DNA of 64,000 bases from positions 124,001-188,000 of the forward strand of contig NZ_AVSV01000022.1 of NCBI RefSeq assembly GCF_000498355.1, read 5' to 3'. This document shows positions 27,079 through 35,567 of the stretch, piece by piece. Positions within the stretch are counted from its first letter, which is position 1. Every line of letters starts with the position of its first letter. The DNA comes from Clostridium sp. Ade.TY. Its GTDB lineage: Bacteria; Bacillota; Clostridia; Clostridiales; Clostridiaceae. Both the position numbers and the translations under genes were made by a program. The notes under the pieces were generated by a model that saw only the letters and a program-made list of their open reading frames with translations, was not told the origin of the DNA and searched no databases.

Positions 27079-28392
27079 ATGAACAGTAGAGGCATAGCTT
27101 TAAAAATACTAGATAGAGTGTTAAATGAAGGTGCTTATTCAAACTTAGTATTATCAAGTGAATTAAATAATTCAGATTTAAATGATAAAGATAAAGGTCT
27201 AGTAACAGAAATTGTATATGGAACAATAAGAAGAAAAAATTCATTAGATATGCTTATATCTACATTTGTTAAAGATATAAGTATAATGGATAAAAGAATT
27301 TTAAATATATTAAGAATAGCTATATATCAATTAAAATATTTAGATAAGGTTCCAAGTTATGCAGCTTGTAATGAGGCGGTAGAACAAGCAAAAAAAATAT
27401 CTGACAGATGGGGAAAACTTGTAAATGGTGTTTTAAGAACATATGGAAAAAAAGGTGAGTCAGGCTTAAAGTTTAACAATAAAATAAGCCAATTAGAATA
27501 CAAGTATTCATTTGAACCATGGCTTATAAGACTTTTTATAAAGCAATATGGAGAAAAAGATGCAGTAAATATACTTGATGCTTTAAATTCAACTCCAAAA
27601 GTAACTGTTAGAGTTAATTCTTTAAAATCAGACTATGATAGTGTATTTGAAGAACTAGAAGAAAACGGATATAATATAGAAGAAGGATATATATGTCCTG
27701 AAGCTATTTCTATTAAAGGTGGAAAGAATATTGAAAGTAATAGCCTTTTTAATGAAGGAAAAATAACTGTTCAAGATGAAAGTGCAATGTTAGTTGCTCC
27801 TCTTTTAGATGTAAATAGTGGGGATGTTGTGTTAGATCTTTGTAGTGCTCCTGGTGGAAAAACTACTCATATTGCAGAACTTCTTGAAAATACTGGAGAA
27901 GTTTTAGCTTTTGATTTACATAAAAATAAACTAGGTTTAATAGAAGAGAACTGTATAAGACTTGGTATAAATAATGTTAAATTAGAAGAGATGGATGCTA
28001 CAGAGTTAAATGTTAACCTTATAGGGGTTGGAGATAAAGTTCTTATCGATGTTCCATGTTCAGGTCTTGGAATAATTAAAAGAAAACCAGAAATTAAATG
28101 GAATAAAAATCGTAACGAATTAAAAGAAATTATAAGAATTCAAAGAGATATAATGGATAATGCATGGCAATATCTTAAAAATGGTGGAACTTTAATATAT
28201 TCAACATGTACTTTAAACAAAGCTGAAAATGAAGAAAATATTGAATGGTTTTTAAACAAACATAAAGATTGTAAGCTAGAAAATATATTTGTTGGAAATG
28301 GTGAGAATATAAAATATACAAATGGTATGGTAACAGTTATGCCAAATGAGTATATGGATGGATTCTTTATAGCTAAGCTTAAGAAAAGTTAA
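27079..28392 (+). CDS. rsmB: 16S rRNA m5C967 methyltransferase RsmB
   Basis: 437 residues. An N-terminal NusB-like RNA-binding domain (1-140; [36 protein letters not shown]) is followed by a SAM-dependent methyltransferase domain. SAM motif [20 protein letters not shown] is at about 251-270. The two catalytic Cys lie in [19 protein letters not shown] and [17 protein letters not shown]. The substrate position is assigned from the E. coli family. Followed 14 bases later by rlmN. Confidence 0.95.
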   Translation: MNSRGIALKILDRVLNEGAYSNLVLSSELNNSDLNDKDKGLVTEIVYGTIRRKNSLDMLISTFVKDISIMDKRILNILRIAIYQLKYLDKVPSYAACNEAVEQAKKISDRWGKLVNGVLRTYGKKGESGLKFNNKISQLEYKYSFEPWLIRLFIKQYGEKDAVNILDALNSTPKVTVRVNSLKSDYDSVFEELEENGYNIEEGYICPEAISIKGGKNIESNSLFNEGKITVQDESAMLVAPLLDVNSGDVVLDLCSAPGGKTTHIAELLENTGEVLAFDLHKNKLGLIEENCIRLGINNVKLEEMDATELNVNLIGVGDKVLIDVPCSGLGIIKRKPEIKWNKNRNELKEIIRIQRDIMDNAWQYLKNGGTLIYSTCTLNKAENEENIEWFLNKHKDCKLENIFVGNGENIKYTNGMVTVMPNEYMDGFFIAKLKKS

Positions 28393-28406
28393 TAGGAGAA
28401 TACATT

Positions 28407-29438
28407 ATGGAAAATTTATTAGATTTTACAACTGAAGAATTTTCAAATTGGCTTAAAGAAAATGGAGAAAGTGCTTTTAGAGCAAAACAAGTATTTTCTT
28501 GGATTTATAAAGATGTTTGGAATTTTGATGATATGAGAAATATTCCAAAAGCATTAAAAGAAAAGCTAAATGAAAATTTTGAAATAATAATTCCTAAAGT
28601 AGTAAGAGCACAAGAATCTTCAGATAAAAGTACTATGAAAATATTATTAGCTCTTAAAGATGGAAATTTAATAGAATGTGTTATTATGAAGTATAAACAT
28701 GGAAATACAATATGTATTTCAACACAAGTAGGATGTAGAATGGGATGTAAATTCTGTGCATCTACAATTGATGGAAGAGTTAGAAATTTAACATCTGGAG
28801 AAATACTTTCTGAAATAATGGTAGCACAAAAACTATTAGGAGAGAGAATATCAAATATTGTTTTAATGGGAAGTGGAGAACCACTTGATAATTATGACAA
28901 TGTAATTAAATTTTTAAAAGAAGTAAATTCAGAAAATGGATTTAACATAGGTCAAAGACATATAACTTTATCAACCTGTGGTATAGTACCTAAAATATAC
29001 GAATTAGCTGATGAAGGCATGACTATAACTCTTGCAATTTCACTACATGCATTTAATGATGAAAAAAGAAAAGAAATAATGCCAATAGCTAATAAATATA
29101 CAATAAAAGAACTTTTAGATGCTTGTAAATATTATATTAATAAAACAAACAGAAGAGTAACTTTTGAATATGCATTAGTTAAGGATGTAAATGATGGTGT
29201 TGAAGATGCGAGAGCATTAGGACAATTATTAAAAGGAATTTTATGTCATGTAAATTTAATACCAGTAAATGAAGTAAAAGAAAATTCTTTTAAAAGATCA
29301 TCAAACAAAACAGTAGAAAATTTTGCAAAAATTCTTAAAGACAGAGGCATTGAGGCTACAGTTAGAAGAGAAATGGGAAGTGACATTGATGCAGCTTGCG
29401 GTCAATTAAGAAGAAGTTATTTAGAATCCCAAAATTAA
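28407..29438 (+). CDS. rlmN: Dual-specificity 23S rRNA/tRNA adenine-C2 methyltransferase RlmN
   Basis: 343-residue radical SAM enzyme. The iron-sulphur motif [19 protein letters not shown] has the C-x3-C-x2-C arrangement (about 105-123). [15 protein letters not shown] binds [20 protein letters not shown] and the C-terminal [16 protein letters not shown] hold the catalytic Cys near the end. It methylates A2503 in 23S rRNA and A37 in some tRNAs. GGAG precedes the ATG. Confidence 0.97.
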   Translation: MENLLDFTTEEFSNWLKENGESAFRAKQVFSWIYKDVWNFDDMRNIPKALKEKLNENFEIIIPKVVRAQESSDKSTMKILLALKDGNLIECVIMKYKHGNTICISTQVGCRMGCKFCASTIDGRVRNLTSGEILSEIMVAQKLLGERISNIVLMGSGEPLDNYDNVIKFLKEVNSENGFNIGQRHITLSTCGIVPKIYELADEGMTITLAISLHAFNDEKRKEIMPIANKYTIKELLDACKYYINKTNRRVTFEYALVKDVNDGVEDARALGQLLKGILCHVNLIPVNEVKENSFKRSSNKTVENFAKILKDRGIEATVRREMGSDIDAACGQLRRSYLESQN

Positions 29439-29450
29439 GGGGGAATTAAC

Positions 29451-30170
29451 ATGGTAGGATATAAGAGTGATGTTGGAATAAAAAGAAAATTTAATGAGGA
29501 TAGTGTGGGTCATTTTGAATGTGATTCATATAGCATATATATTGTTGCTGATGGAATGGGTGGGCATAATGCCGGTGAAGTTGCAAGTGAAATGGCGGTA
29601 TCTAACGTTATTGAATTTGTAAAAAATAATATTAATTCACTTGGTGAATGCGTTCTTGAGGATGCAATAGAAAATGTAAATAAAAAAATATATAATTATT
29701 CAGTTAGTAATCTTAAGTTAAGTGGAATGGGAACTACTATAACAGCATGTTTAAGATACGATGGAAAGATAGTTATAGCAAATGTTGGAGATAGTTCTTG
29801 TTTTGGAATTAAGGATAATAATTTATTCAAACTAACAAAAGACCATTCGTTAGTGCAACAACTTATAGATTCTGGAAGTATATCAGAAGAAGAAGCAATT
29901 AATCATCCTAATAAAAATATAATAACTAGGGCAGTTGGAACACATGAAAGTGTTGAAGTTGATATATTTAAGTTTGATAGTGATGAATATGATAAATATT
30001 TAATTTGTTCAGATGGACTTACAAATGAAGTGTCAACAGAAAAAATAACTGAAATTATAGATAGAGAAAAAGATAATAAACTTGCTTGTTGTGAGTTAGT
30101 AGATGAAGCTAACAAAAATGGTGGAAGAGATAATATTACAGTTATATTGTTTGGAGGAGAGAGCGTATGA
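29451..30170 (+). CDS. PP2C-family Ser/Thr protein phosphatase (PrpC/Stp)
   Basis: 239 residues. Metal-dependent phosphatase that opposes the adjacent PASTA kinase. Motifs: KRKFNEDSVG, VADGMGGHNAGEVASEMAV (about 33-51), GMGTTITACLR, NVGDSSCFGI, LTKDHSLVQQLIDSG, LICSDGLTNE and GGRDNITVILF (last metal-binding Asp). Equivalent to prpC of Bacillus and stp of Staphylococcus. The final ATGA overlaps the kinase start by 4 bases, so the two are coupled. GGGGGAA lies 8 bases upstream. Confidence 0.95.
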   Translation: MVGYKSDVGIKRKFNEDSVGHFECDSYSIYIVADGMGGHNAGEVASEMAVSNVIEFVKNNINSLGECVLEDAIENVNKKIYNYSVSNLKLSGMGTTITACLRYDGKIVIANVGDSSCFGIKDNNLFKLTKDHSLVQQLIDSGSISEEEAINHPNKNIITRAVGTHESVEVDIFKFDSDEYDKYLICSDGLTNEVSTEKITEIIDREKDNKLACCELVDEANKNGGRDNITVILFGGESV

Positions 30171-32323
30171 ATGGTGAAGTATTAGGCGATAGATATGAAC
30201 TACTTGAAAAAGTAGGAGAAGGCGGTATGGCTGTTGTCTATAAAGCTAGATGTAATAAGCTAAATAGATATGTGGCTGTAAAGATATTAAAAAATGAATA
30301 TTCAGACAATGATGAAATAGTAAGCAAGTTTAAAAGAGAAGCGACTGCTATCGCTAAGTTATCACATAATAATATAGTTAATGTATTAGATGTAGGAACA
30401 CAGGGTGATATAAACTATATAGTTATGGAATATGTAGATGGTAAAACATTAAAAGAAGTTGTAGAAGAATTTGGCAAGATAAGTTGCGAAACAGCTTTAA
30501 CAATTGCCATTCAAATTGCTAAAGCATTAGAGTGTGCACATAAAAATGGCATAATTCATAGAGATATTAAGCCTCAAAACATATTAGTTACAAGTGATGG
30601 TTTAGTTAAAGTAACTGATTTTGGAATTGCTAAAATCGCTGACTCTGCTACTCTTACAAATACTAGTACTATACTTGGTTCTGCTCATTATTTTTCACCA
30701 GAGCAAGCAAAGGGTGGCTTCATTGATAATAAGACAGATATTTATTCATTAGGAATAGTTATGTATGAAATGCTTACAGGAAAACTTCCTTTCGAAGCTG
30801 ATTCTCCTGTAACAATAGCATTAAAACATCTTCAAGAAGATCCTGTTCCACCAAAAGAGTTAAATCCTAAAATACCAGAGAGTCTTAATAAAGTTGTTTT
30901 AAAATGCATGGAAAAGGATGCAAATAATAGATATCAAAATGTAAATGAACTAATATCAGATCTTCAAAAAATAAAACAAAATCCAGACGCTCAAATAGGT
31001 GATGATGGAATAAATGAAAATGATCAAACTGTAGAACATACAATAATTATGGCACCTGTAAAGGAACCGGTTGTTGAAAGTGTAGATGATTTTGAAGATG
31101 AATACTATGATGATGACGACGCTGAATATTATGATGATGACGATGAATACTATGATGATTCTGAGGAAGCAGAAGAAAAAGTAAAAAATAAACCTAAAAA
31201 TAAAAAATCAAGTAAAAAAGGAATAATAATTGGAATTGTTTCAGTATTAGTATTAGCCATTTTAGGTGTTGGAGGTTACTTTATGCTTTCAGGAAACAAA
31301 GCGAAAGAAGTAATAGTACCTAATTTTGTTGGCATGAATATAAAAGATGCCCAAGAAAAAGCTACTAGTTTAAAAATAAACTTAAGCATAAAAAGCGTAA
31401 AAAGTAACGAAAAAGAAGGAACAATAATTAATTCAAATCCAAAGGCTGGAGAAAAAATAAATGAAGGTTCAACTGTAGAAGTTGAAGTTAGTAGTGAAGA
31501 AAAAATTACTATGCCTAATTTAGTTGAAGATAAGTTAAGTGATGCTAAAGCAAAACTTGAAAGTCTTGGAATTAAAAACATAATTGTTCAAGAGGATTAT
31601 AGTGATTCAATAGCAAGTGGTAATGTTATGACTCAAACACCTGAACAAGGTCAAGAGGTAACAAAAGAATCATCAGTTACATTAACAGTAAGTAAAGGTA
31701 AAAAAGTTGAAACTGTTGAGGTTCCAAATGTAAATGGCTTATCAGAAAGTGAAGCTAGAAATAAATTAGCAGGATTCAATGTAAATGTAGAAACTAAAAC
31801 TACAACAGATAAAACATTAGATGGCAAAGTTATTGGTCAAAATCCTTCTGCAGGTACTTCAGTAAATAAAGGAAGTACAATTACATTAGCAATTGGAAGA
31901 TATAAAGAAGAAGATATAAATGTAGGGAATATAATATCAAAAGGAATGACAGGTTCAGATGCTAAATCAGCTCTTGAAGCAAAAGGATTTAATGTATCAC
32001 TTGCAGGAGATGGAGAGGAAGGACTTGTAACGGGTTGGACTCCAAATAGTGCACCAAAAGGAAGTACTATAACAATAACAACTAAAACTGAAAAAATAAG
32101 TATAAGTGATATAATATCAAAAGGGATGAAAGGTACAGACGCAAAGTCAGCTCTTGAAGCAAAAGGATTTAGTGTATCCTTTGGGGGAGATGGAGCAGAA
32201 GGACTTGTAACTGGTTGGACTCCAAATAGTGCGCCAAAAGGAAGTAATATAACAATAACAACTAAGCTAGATGATTCAAAGCCAACAACTGGTGAGCATA
32301 ATAATGATAAGAAAAATAATTAA
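30167..32323 (+). CDS. prkC: PASTA-domain Ser/Thr protein kinase (PrkC/Stk type)
   Basis: 718 residues. The kinase domain (1-270) has GEGGMAVVYKA, the Lys in YVAVKIL, catalytic HRDIKPQNILVTSDG, DFGIAKIAD and the activation loop to SAHYFSPEQAKGG. A juxtamembrane linker (about 300-335) is strongly acidic and Tyr-rich, with DEYYDDDDAEYYDDDDEYYD repeats, followed by a Lys-rich stretch. One transmembrane segment is at about 352-373. Outside are three regular PASTA repeats (about 380-585), then two closely matching repeats with the ISKGM...DAKSALEAKGF pattern. In Bacillus PrkC binds muropeptides and triggers spore germination. The C-terminal tail is short and polar. Confidence 0.95.
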   Translation: MNGEVLGDRYELLEKVGEGGMAVVYKARCNKLNRYVAVKILKNEYSDNDEIVSKFKREATAIAKLSHNNIVNVLDVGTQGDINYIVMEYVDGKTLKEVVEEFGKISCETALTIAIQIAKALECAHKNGIIHRDIKPQNILVTSDGLVKVTDFGIAKIADSATLTNTSTILGSAHYFSPEQAKGGFIDNKTDIYSLGIVMYEMLTGKLPFEADSPVTIALKHLQEDPVPPKELNPKIPESLNKVVLKCMEKDANNRYQNVNELISDLQKIKQNPDAQIGDDGINENDQTVEHTIIMAPVKEPVVESVDDFEDEYYDDDDAEYYDDDDEYYDDSEEAEEKVKNKPKNKKSSKKGIIIGIVSVLVLAILGVGGYFMLSGNKAKEVIVPNFVGMNIKDAQEKATSLKINLSIKSVKSNEKEGTIINSNPKAGEKINEGSTVEVEVSSEEKITMPNLVEDKLSDAKAKLESLGIKNIIVQEDYSDSIASGNVMTQTPEQGQEVTKESSVTLTVSKGKKVETVEVPNVNGLSESEARNKLAGFNVNVETKTTTDKTLDGKVIGQNPSAGTSVNKGSTITLAIGRYKEEDINVGNIISKGMTGSDAKSALEAKGFNVSLAGDGEEGLVTGWTPNSAPKGSTITITTKTEKISISDIISKGMKGTDAKSALEAKGFSVSFGGDGAEGLVTGWTPNSAPKGSNITITTKLDDSKPTTGEHNNDKKNN
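31931..32266 (+). repeat. Tandem duplication inside prkC
   Basis: Two 156-base units (31931-32086 and 32111-32266) with a 180-base (60-codon) period are nearly identical at DNA level, including the shared TTGGACTCCAAATAGTGC stretch. They encode the last two PASTA-like repeats. High identity indicates a recent duplication or gene conversion. Confidence 0.85.
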
Positions 32324-32326
32324 AAT

Positions 32327-32366
32327 AAAAAAGCAGAGTGAGTTAATCACTTTGCTTTTTTATTTT
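32327..32366 (+). terminator. Intrinsic terminator after prkC
   Basis: AAAAAGCAGAGTGA pairs with TCACTTTGCTTTTT around a short loop and is followed by TTATTTT, starting a few bases after the stop. Confidence 0.92.
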
Positions 32367-32441
32367 AATACAAATATTGTTGCAAAAAATTATAAAAAGT
32401 GTTTATATTAATAAGAGAGAAGAAAAAAGTTTGGAGGAAAT

Positions 32442-33305
32442 ATGAAGGGAAAAATAATTAAAGGAATAGGTGGATTCTATTATATAAAGACAGAAGAAGG
32501 AATAATAGAATGTAAAGCAAGAGGGAAATTTAGACATAAATCACTTAAACCTATAGTTGGAGATAATGTTGAAATAAAAATTGAAAATGGAAAAGGTACT
32601 ATAGAAGATATAGAAGAGAGAAGTTCAGAACTTATAAGACCAACTGTTGCAAACGTAACACAAGCTTTTGTAGTATTTGCTGTTAAAAATCCAGATTTGA
32701 ATTTTGATTTATTAAATAGATTTTTAGTGCTTTGTGAAAGTAACAATATAAAAGTAATTGTTGCATTAAATAAGATTGATTTAGTAAGTGAAGAAGAGAA
32801 AGAAGAATTAAAGAAAAGGATTAACTCTATAGGTTATGAAGTTTTATTCATAAATGCTAAAAAAGGTATAGGTATAGAAGCTTTAAGGGAAAGACTAAGT
32901 AATAATGTAACAGTTCTTTGTGGACCTTCTGGAGCTGGAAAATCAACTCTTATAAATACACTTACAAATAAAGAACATATGGAGACTGGTGAAGTAAGTG
33001 AAAAAATAGGTAGAGGTAAACATACAACTAGACATAGTGAACTTATAGAAGTATCAAATGGGTATATAGTTGATACTCCAGGTTTTTCAACTTTAGATGT
33101 AAACTTTATGGATAAAGAAAATTTAAGATATTGTTTTCCAGACTTTGAAAAGTTTAATGATAGTTGCAAATATAGAGGATGTCTTCATTATAAAGAACCA
33201 GGCTGTGCAGTTAAAGAAGCTGTAGAAAATGGGAAAATAAATAAATATAGATATGAATTTTATGTAAGAACACTAGAAGAAATAATAAATGGGAGGAGAT
33301 ATTAA
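32442..33305 (+). CDS. rsgA: Ribosome small-subunit-dependent GTPase RsgA (YloQ/CpgA)
   Basis: 287 residues. OB-fold domain (1-65) followed by a circularly permuted GTPase: [10 protein letters not shown] (G4) precedes [14 protein letters not shown] (G1, about 164-177), then [12 protein letters not shown] and [12 protein letters not shown] (G3). The zinc-binding C-terminus has [20 protein letters not shown] and PGCAVK. It acts in late 30S maturation. The order stp-prkC-rsgA-rpe-thiN matches Bacillus. GGAGG lies 6 bases before the ATG. Confidence 0.97.
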   Translation: MKGKIIKGIGGFYYIKTEEGIIECKARGKFRHKSLKPIVGDNVEIKIENGKGTIEDIEERSSELIRPTVANVTQAFVVFAVKNPDLNFDLLNRFLVLCESNNIKVIVALNKIDLVSEEEKEELKKRINSIGYEVLFINAKKGIGIEALRERLSNNVTVLCGPSGAGKSTLINTLTNKEHMETGEVSEKIGRGKHTTRHSELIEVSNGYIVDTPGFSTLDVNFMDKENLRYCFPDFEKFNDSCKYRGCLHYKEPGCAVKEAVENGKINKYRYEFYVRTLEEIINGRRY

Positions 33306-33306
33306 T

Positions 33307-33957
33307 ATGATAAAAATAGCACCATCAATTTTATCAGCAGATTTTTCAAAATTAGGAGAAGAGGTAGAATTACTTGATAAAGGGGGAGCAGACTATATAC
33401 ATATAGATGTAATGGACGGAGCATTTGTACCAAATATTACACTTGGAGCACCAATAGTTAAAGCTATTAGAAATAGAACTGATAAAGTATTTGATGTTCA
33501 TTTAATGGTAGAATCACCATCAAGATACATAGATGATTTCGTAGATGCAGGAGCAGACATAATAACAATTCATTATGAGGCAGAAAAACATATTGATAGA
33601 GCTATTCAATATATAAAATCAAAAGGGGTTAAAGCTGGTATAGTATTAAATCCTGGAACTCCAACAATAATGATAAAAGATTTAATATCAAAAATAGATA
33701 TGGTTTTAATTATGAGTGTTAATCCTGGATTTGGAGGACAAAGTTTCATAGATTATTCTTTAGAAAAAGTTAAAGAAGTAGATGAAATGAGAAAAAAATA
33801 TAATAAAGATTTAATAATAGAAATAGATGGTGGAGTATGCAAAGATAATATAAAAGCTGTTAGAGAAGCTGGAGTTGATGTAGCAGTTGCAGGTTCTGCT
33901 GTTTATAAAAATGGTGAAGTTATGAAAAATATAAGTGAATTAAAGAGGAATGCTTAA
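33307..33957 (+). CDS. rpe: Ribulose-phosphate 3-epimerase
   Basis: 216 residues. Interconverts ribulose 5-phosphate and xylulose 5-phosphate. TIM barrel with APSILSADFSKLGEEVE, the metal-site HIDVMDGAFVPNIT (about 33-46), DVHLMVESP, VLIMSVNPGFGGQSFI and EIDGGVCKDNI. The ATG at 33307 is chosen because GGGAGGAG lies 7 bases upstream at the end of rsgA; an upstream in-frame codon at 33289 would overlap rsgA. Confidence 0.96.
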   Translation: MIKIAPSILSADFSKLGEEVELLDKGGADYIHIDVMDGAFVPNITLGAPIVKAIRNRTDKVFDVHLMVESPSRYIDDFVDAGADIITIHYEAEKHIDRAIQYIKSKGVKAGIVLNPGTPTIMIKDLISKIDMVLIMSVNPGFGGQSFIDYSLEKVKEVDEMRKKYNKDLIIEIDGGVCKDNIKAVREAGVDVAVAGSAVYKNGEVMKNISELKRNA

Positions 33958-33960
33958 AAA

Positions 33961-34599
33961 ATGAGAGCAATAATAGTTACTGGAGGAAGTGAACCTTCAT
34001 ACGAGTTATTAAAATCATACATAAATGAGGATGATATTATAATTGGAGTAGATAAAGGTTGTAATACTCTTAAAAGATTAAATATAATGCCTAATATGAT
34101 TTTAGGAGACTTTGATTCAATAGATGATAATGTTATTTCATATTTTAAAGGAAAAAATATTGCTATAGAAAAATTTAATCCTGAGAAAGATTATACAGAT
34201 ACTCATCTTGCATATAATAAAGCGAAAGATATATTTAATGTGGATGAAATTATTATGTTTGGGGCTACAGGTACAAGACTAGACCATACACTTGGAAATA
34301 TAGGCCTTATGATTAATGCATTAAATGATAATATAAAGCTAGAAATTATTAATGAAAATAATAGAATGTTTGCTGTTAATAAAAGTACTGTTATAAAAAA
34401 AGATGCTGGAAAAGTTATATCATTTCATGCCTTAAGTGATGAGGTGAAAAATTTTAATATAACAGGTGGTAAATATCCATTAAAAAATTATAATATGAAA
34501 ATATTAGAACCTAGAGCAATTTGCAATGAATTTTTAGATGGAGATATTAACATATCTTTTGATTCAGGAATCATATTAGTATTATATACAAATGATTAA
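33961..34599 (+). CDS. thiN: Thiamine diphosphokinase
   Basis: 212 residues. Transfers pyrophosphate from ATP to thiamine. Motifs: VDKGCNTLKRLNIMPNMILG, GDFDSID (about 48-54), EKDYTDTHLAYNKA (about 76-89) and MFGATGTRLDHTLGNIGLM (about 98-116). No thi-box riboswitch is present. Three bases after rpe, so cotranscribed. Confidence 0.95.
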   Translation: MRAIIVTGGSEPSYELLKSYINEDDIIIGVDKGCNTLKRLNIMPNMILGDFDSIDDNVISYFKGKNIAIEKFNPEKDYTDTHLAYNKAKDIFNVDEIIMFGATGTRLDHTLGNIGLMINALNDNIKLEIINENNRMFAVNKSTVIKKDAGKVISFHALSDEVKNFNITGGKYPLKNYNMKILEPRAICNEFLDGDINISFDSGIILVLYTND

Positions 34600-34609
34600 A
34601 TAAATTTAG

Positions 34610-34664
34610 AACCAATATTAACTATTTAGCATATAATATAAATAGTAGTATTGGTTTTAATAAT
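34610..34664 (+). terminator. Long hairpin after thiN, probable terminator
   Basis: AACCAATA (34610-34617) pairs with TATTGGTT (34649-34656) and, after a small internal loop, ACTATTTA (34621-34628) with TAAATAGT (34639-34646). A TTAATAATTT tail follows. Its apical loop holds CATATAAT (34630-34637), which resembles a sigma-E -10 box, but I see no matching -35. It ends just before the spoVM ribosome site. Confidence 0.6.
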
Positions 34665-34679
34665 TTAATTGGAGGATTT

Positions 34680-34760
34680 ATGAGAATAGTAGCTATAAAG
34701 TTGCCTAAGTGTATATCAAATGTAATAAGATTTTTTAGAAGAAAGAAAAAAGATACATAA
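34680..34760 (+). CDS. spoVM: SpoVM, stage V sporulation membrane-curvature peptide
   Basis: A 26-codon gene too short for ordinary gene calling. The peptide starts MRIVAIKLPKCISNVIRF and ends in a basic tail (RRKKKDT). Bacillus SpoVM is also 26 residues with the same xxxxIKLPK core, amphipathic helix and basic end. SpoVM binds the positively curved forespore membrane and recruits SpoIVA (encoded at 14483). The position between thiN and rpmB is exactly that of Bacillus. TTGGAGG lies 6 bases before the ATG, and a terminator follows. Confidence 0.9.
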   Translation: MRIVAIKLPKCISNVIRFFRRKKKDT

Positions 34761-34770
34761 ATTTGGGCGT

Positions 34771-34808
34771 AAAAAAAATGCATTGCTAGTGCAGTGCATT
34801 TTTTTTAT
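34771..34808. terminator. Bidirectional terminator between spoVM and rpmB
   Basis: AAATGCATTGC and GCAGTGCATTT with loop TAGT, flanked by an A run on one side and a T run on the other. It can stop spoVM (+) and the converging rpmB (-). Confidence 0.93.
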
Positions 34809-34813
34809 TTGAA

Positions 34814-35005
34814 CTATATTGCTCTTTCAACCTTACCAGATCTAAGACATCTTGTACAAACATGAACTTTCTTTGGAGTTCCGTTAACTAAAGCCTTTAC
34901 TTTCTTTATGTTAGGAGCCCAAGTTCTCTTTGATTGACGATGTGAATGGCTGTATTGTACACCTGAAACAACGCCTTTATTACAAATTTCGCATCTTCTT
35001 GCCAC
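34814..35005 (-). CDS. rpmB: 50S ribosomal protein L28
   Basis: 63 residues. The N-terminal ARRCEICNKGVVSGVQYSHS and the late HVCTRCLRSGKVER provide four Cys for a zinc site, so this is the C+ (zinc-binding) form. On the - strand, opposite to its neighbours. AAGGAGGTG lies 8 bases before the ATG. Ends against the shared terminator. Confidence 0.97.
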   Translation of the reverse strand: MARRCEICNKGVVSGVQYSHSHRQSKRTWAPNIKKVKALVNGTPKKVHVCTRCLRSGKVERAI

Positions 35006-35061
35006 TTGAAAACACCTCCTTGTTAAGTGAAGATATAATTCTCTTCAATAGGACAGAATTC

Positions 35062-35091
35062 ATTGTACCATAACAAATAGGTATTTTGCAA
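35062..35091 (-). promoter_or_regulatory. Promoter of rpmB
   Basis: On the - strand, TTGCAA (35086-35091), 18 bases, then TACAAT (35062-35067) preceded by TGG, an extended -10. Confidence 0.7.
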
Positions 35092-35202
35092 TAGTATATT
35101 AAAAAAAAATATATAATATTTTGGAAGATTCTTATATAAATCTTGAATATTAAAGCTTTCTAATATAAAATATATGTATGATATGTGTAAGGAGGAATCG
35201 TA

Positions 35203-35553
35203 ATGGTAGGATTTTCAAGAGAAAATGGTAAGGTTCATTACTCAGAAGAAGTGTTAGCAAAAATTGTTGGATTATCAACAATGGAATGTTACGGTGTAGT
35301 AGGAATGGTTTCAAAGAATGCTACAGAAGGTCTTTGGGAGTTAATTGGAATAGAGCATTTCAATAAAGGTGTTAAGATAAATGTTAATGATGATGATAAA
35401 TTAGATATTGAATTATTTGTTATGGTTGAATATGGAACAAAAATTTCAGTTATAGCAAACAACATTATTCAAAAAGTACGTTATAATGTAGAAAACTTTA
35501 CTGGATTAAAAGTATCATCAATTACAGTAAATGTTCAAGCGGTAAGAGTCTAG
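35203..35553 (+). CDS. Asp23/Gls24 family envelope stress response protein YloU
   Basis: 116 residues. The DUF322 domain spans the protein: GKVHYSEEVLAKIVGLSTMEC, GVVGMVSKNATEG, KGVKINVNDDD and VIANNIIQKVRYNVENFTGL. Family members lie under the membrane and several accompany fakA. The function in Clostridia is not known. AAGGAGG lies 7 bases before the ATG, and fakA follows by 14 bases. Confidence 0.92.
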   Translation: MVGFSRENGKVHYSEEVLAKIVGLSTMECYGVVGMVSKNATEGLWELIGIEHFNKGVKINVNDDDKLDIELFVMVEYGTKISVIANNIIQKVRYNVENFTGLKVSSITVNVQAVRV

Positions 35554-35567
35554 GAGGTAAAAAACTA

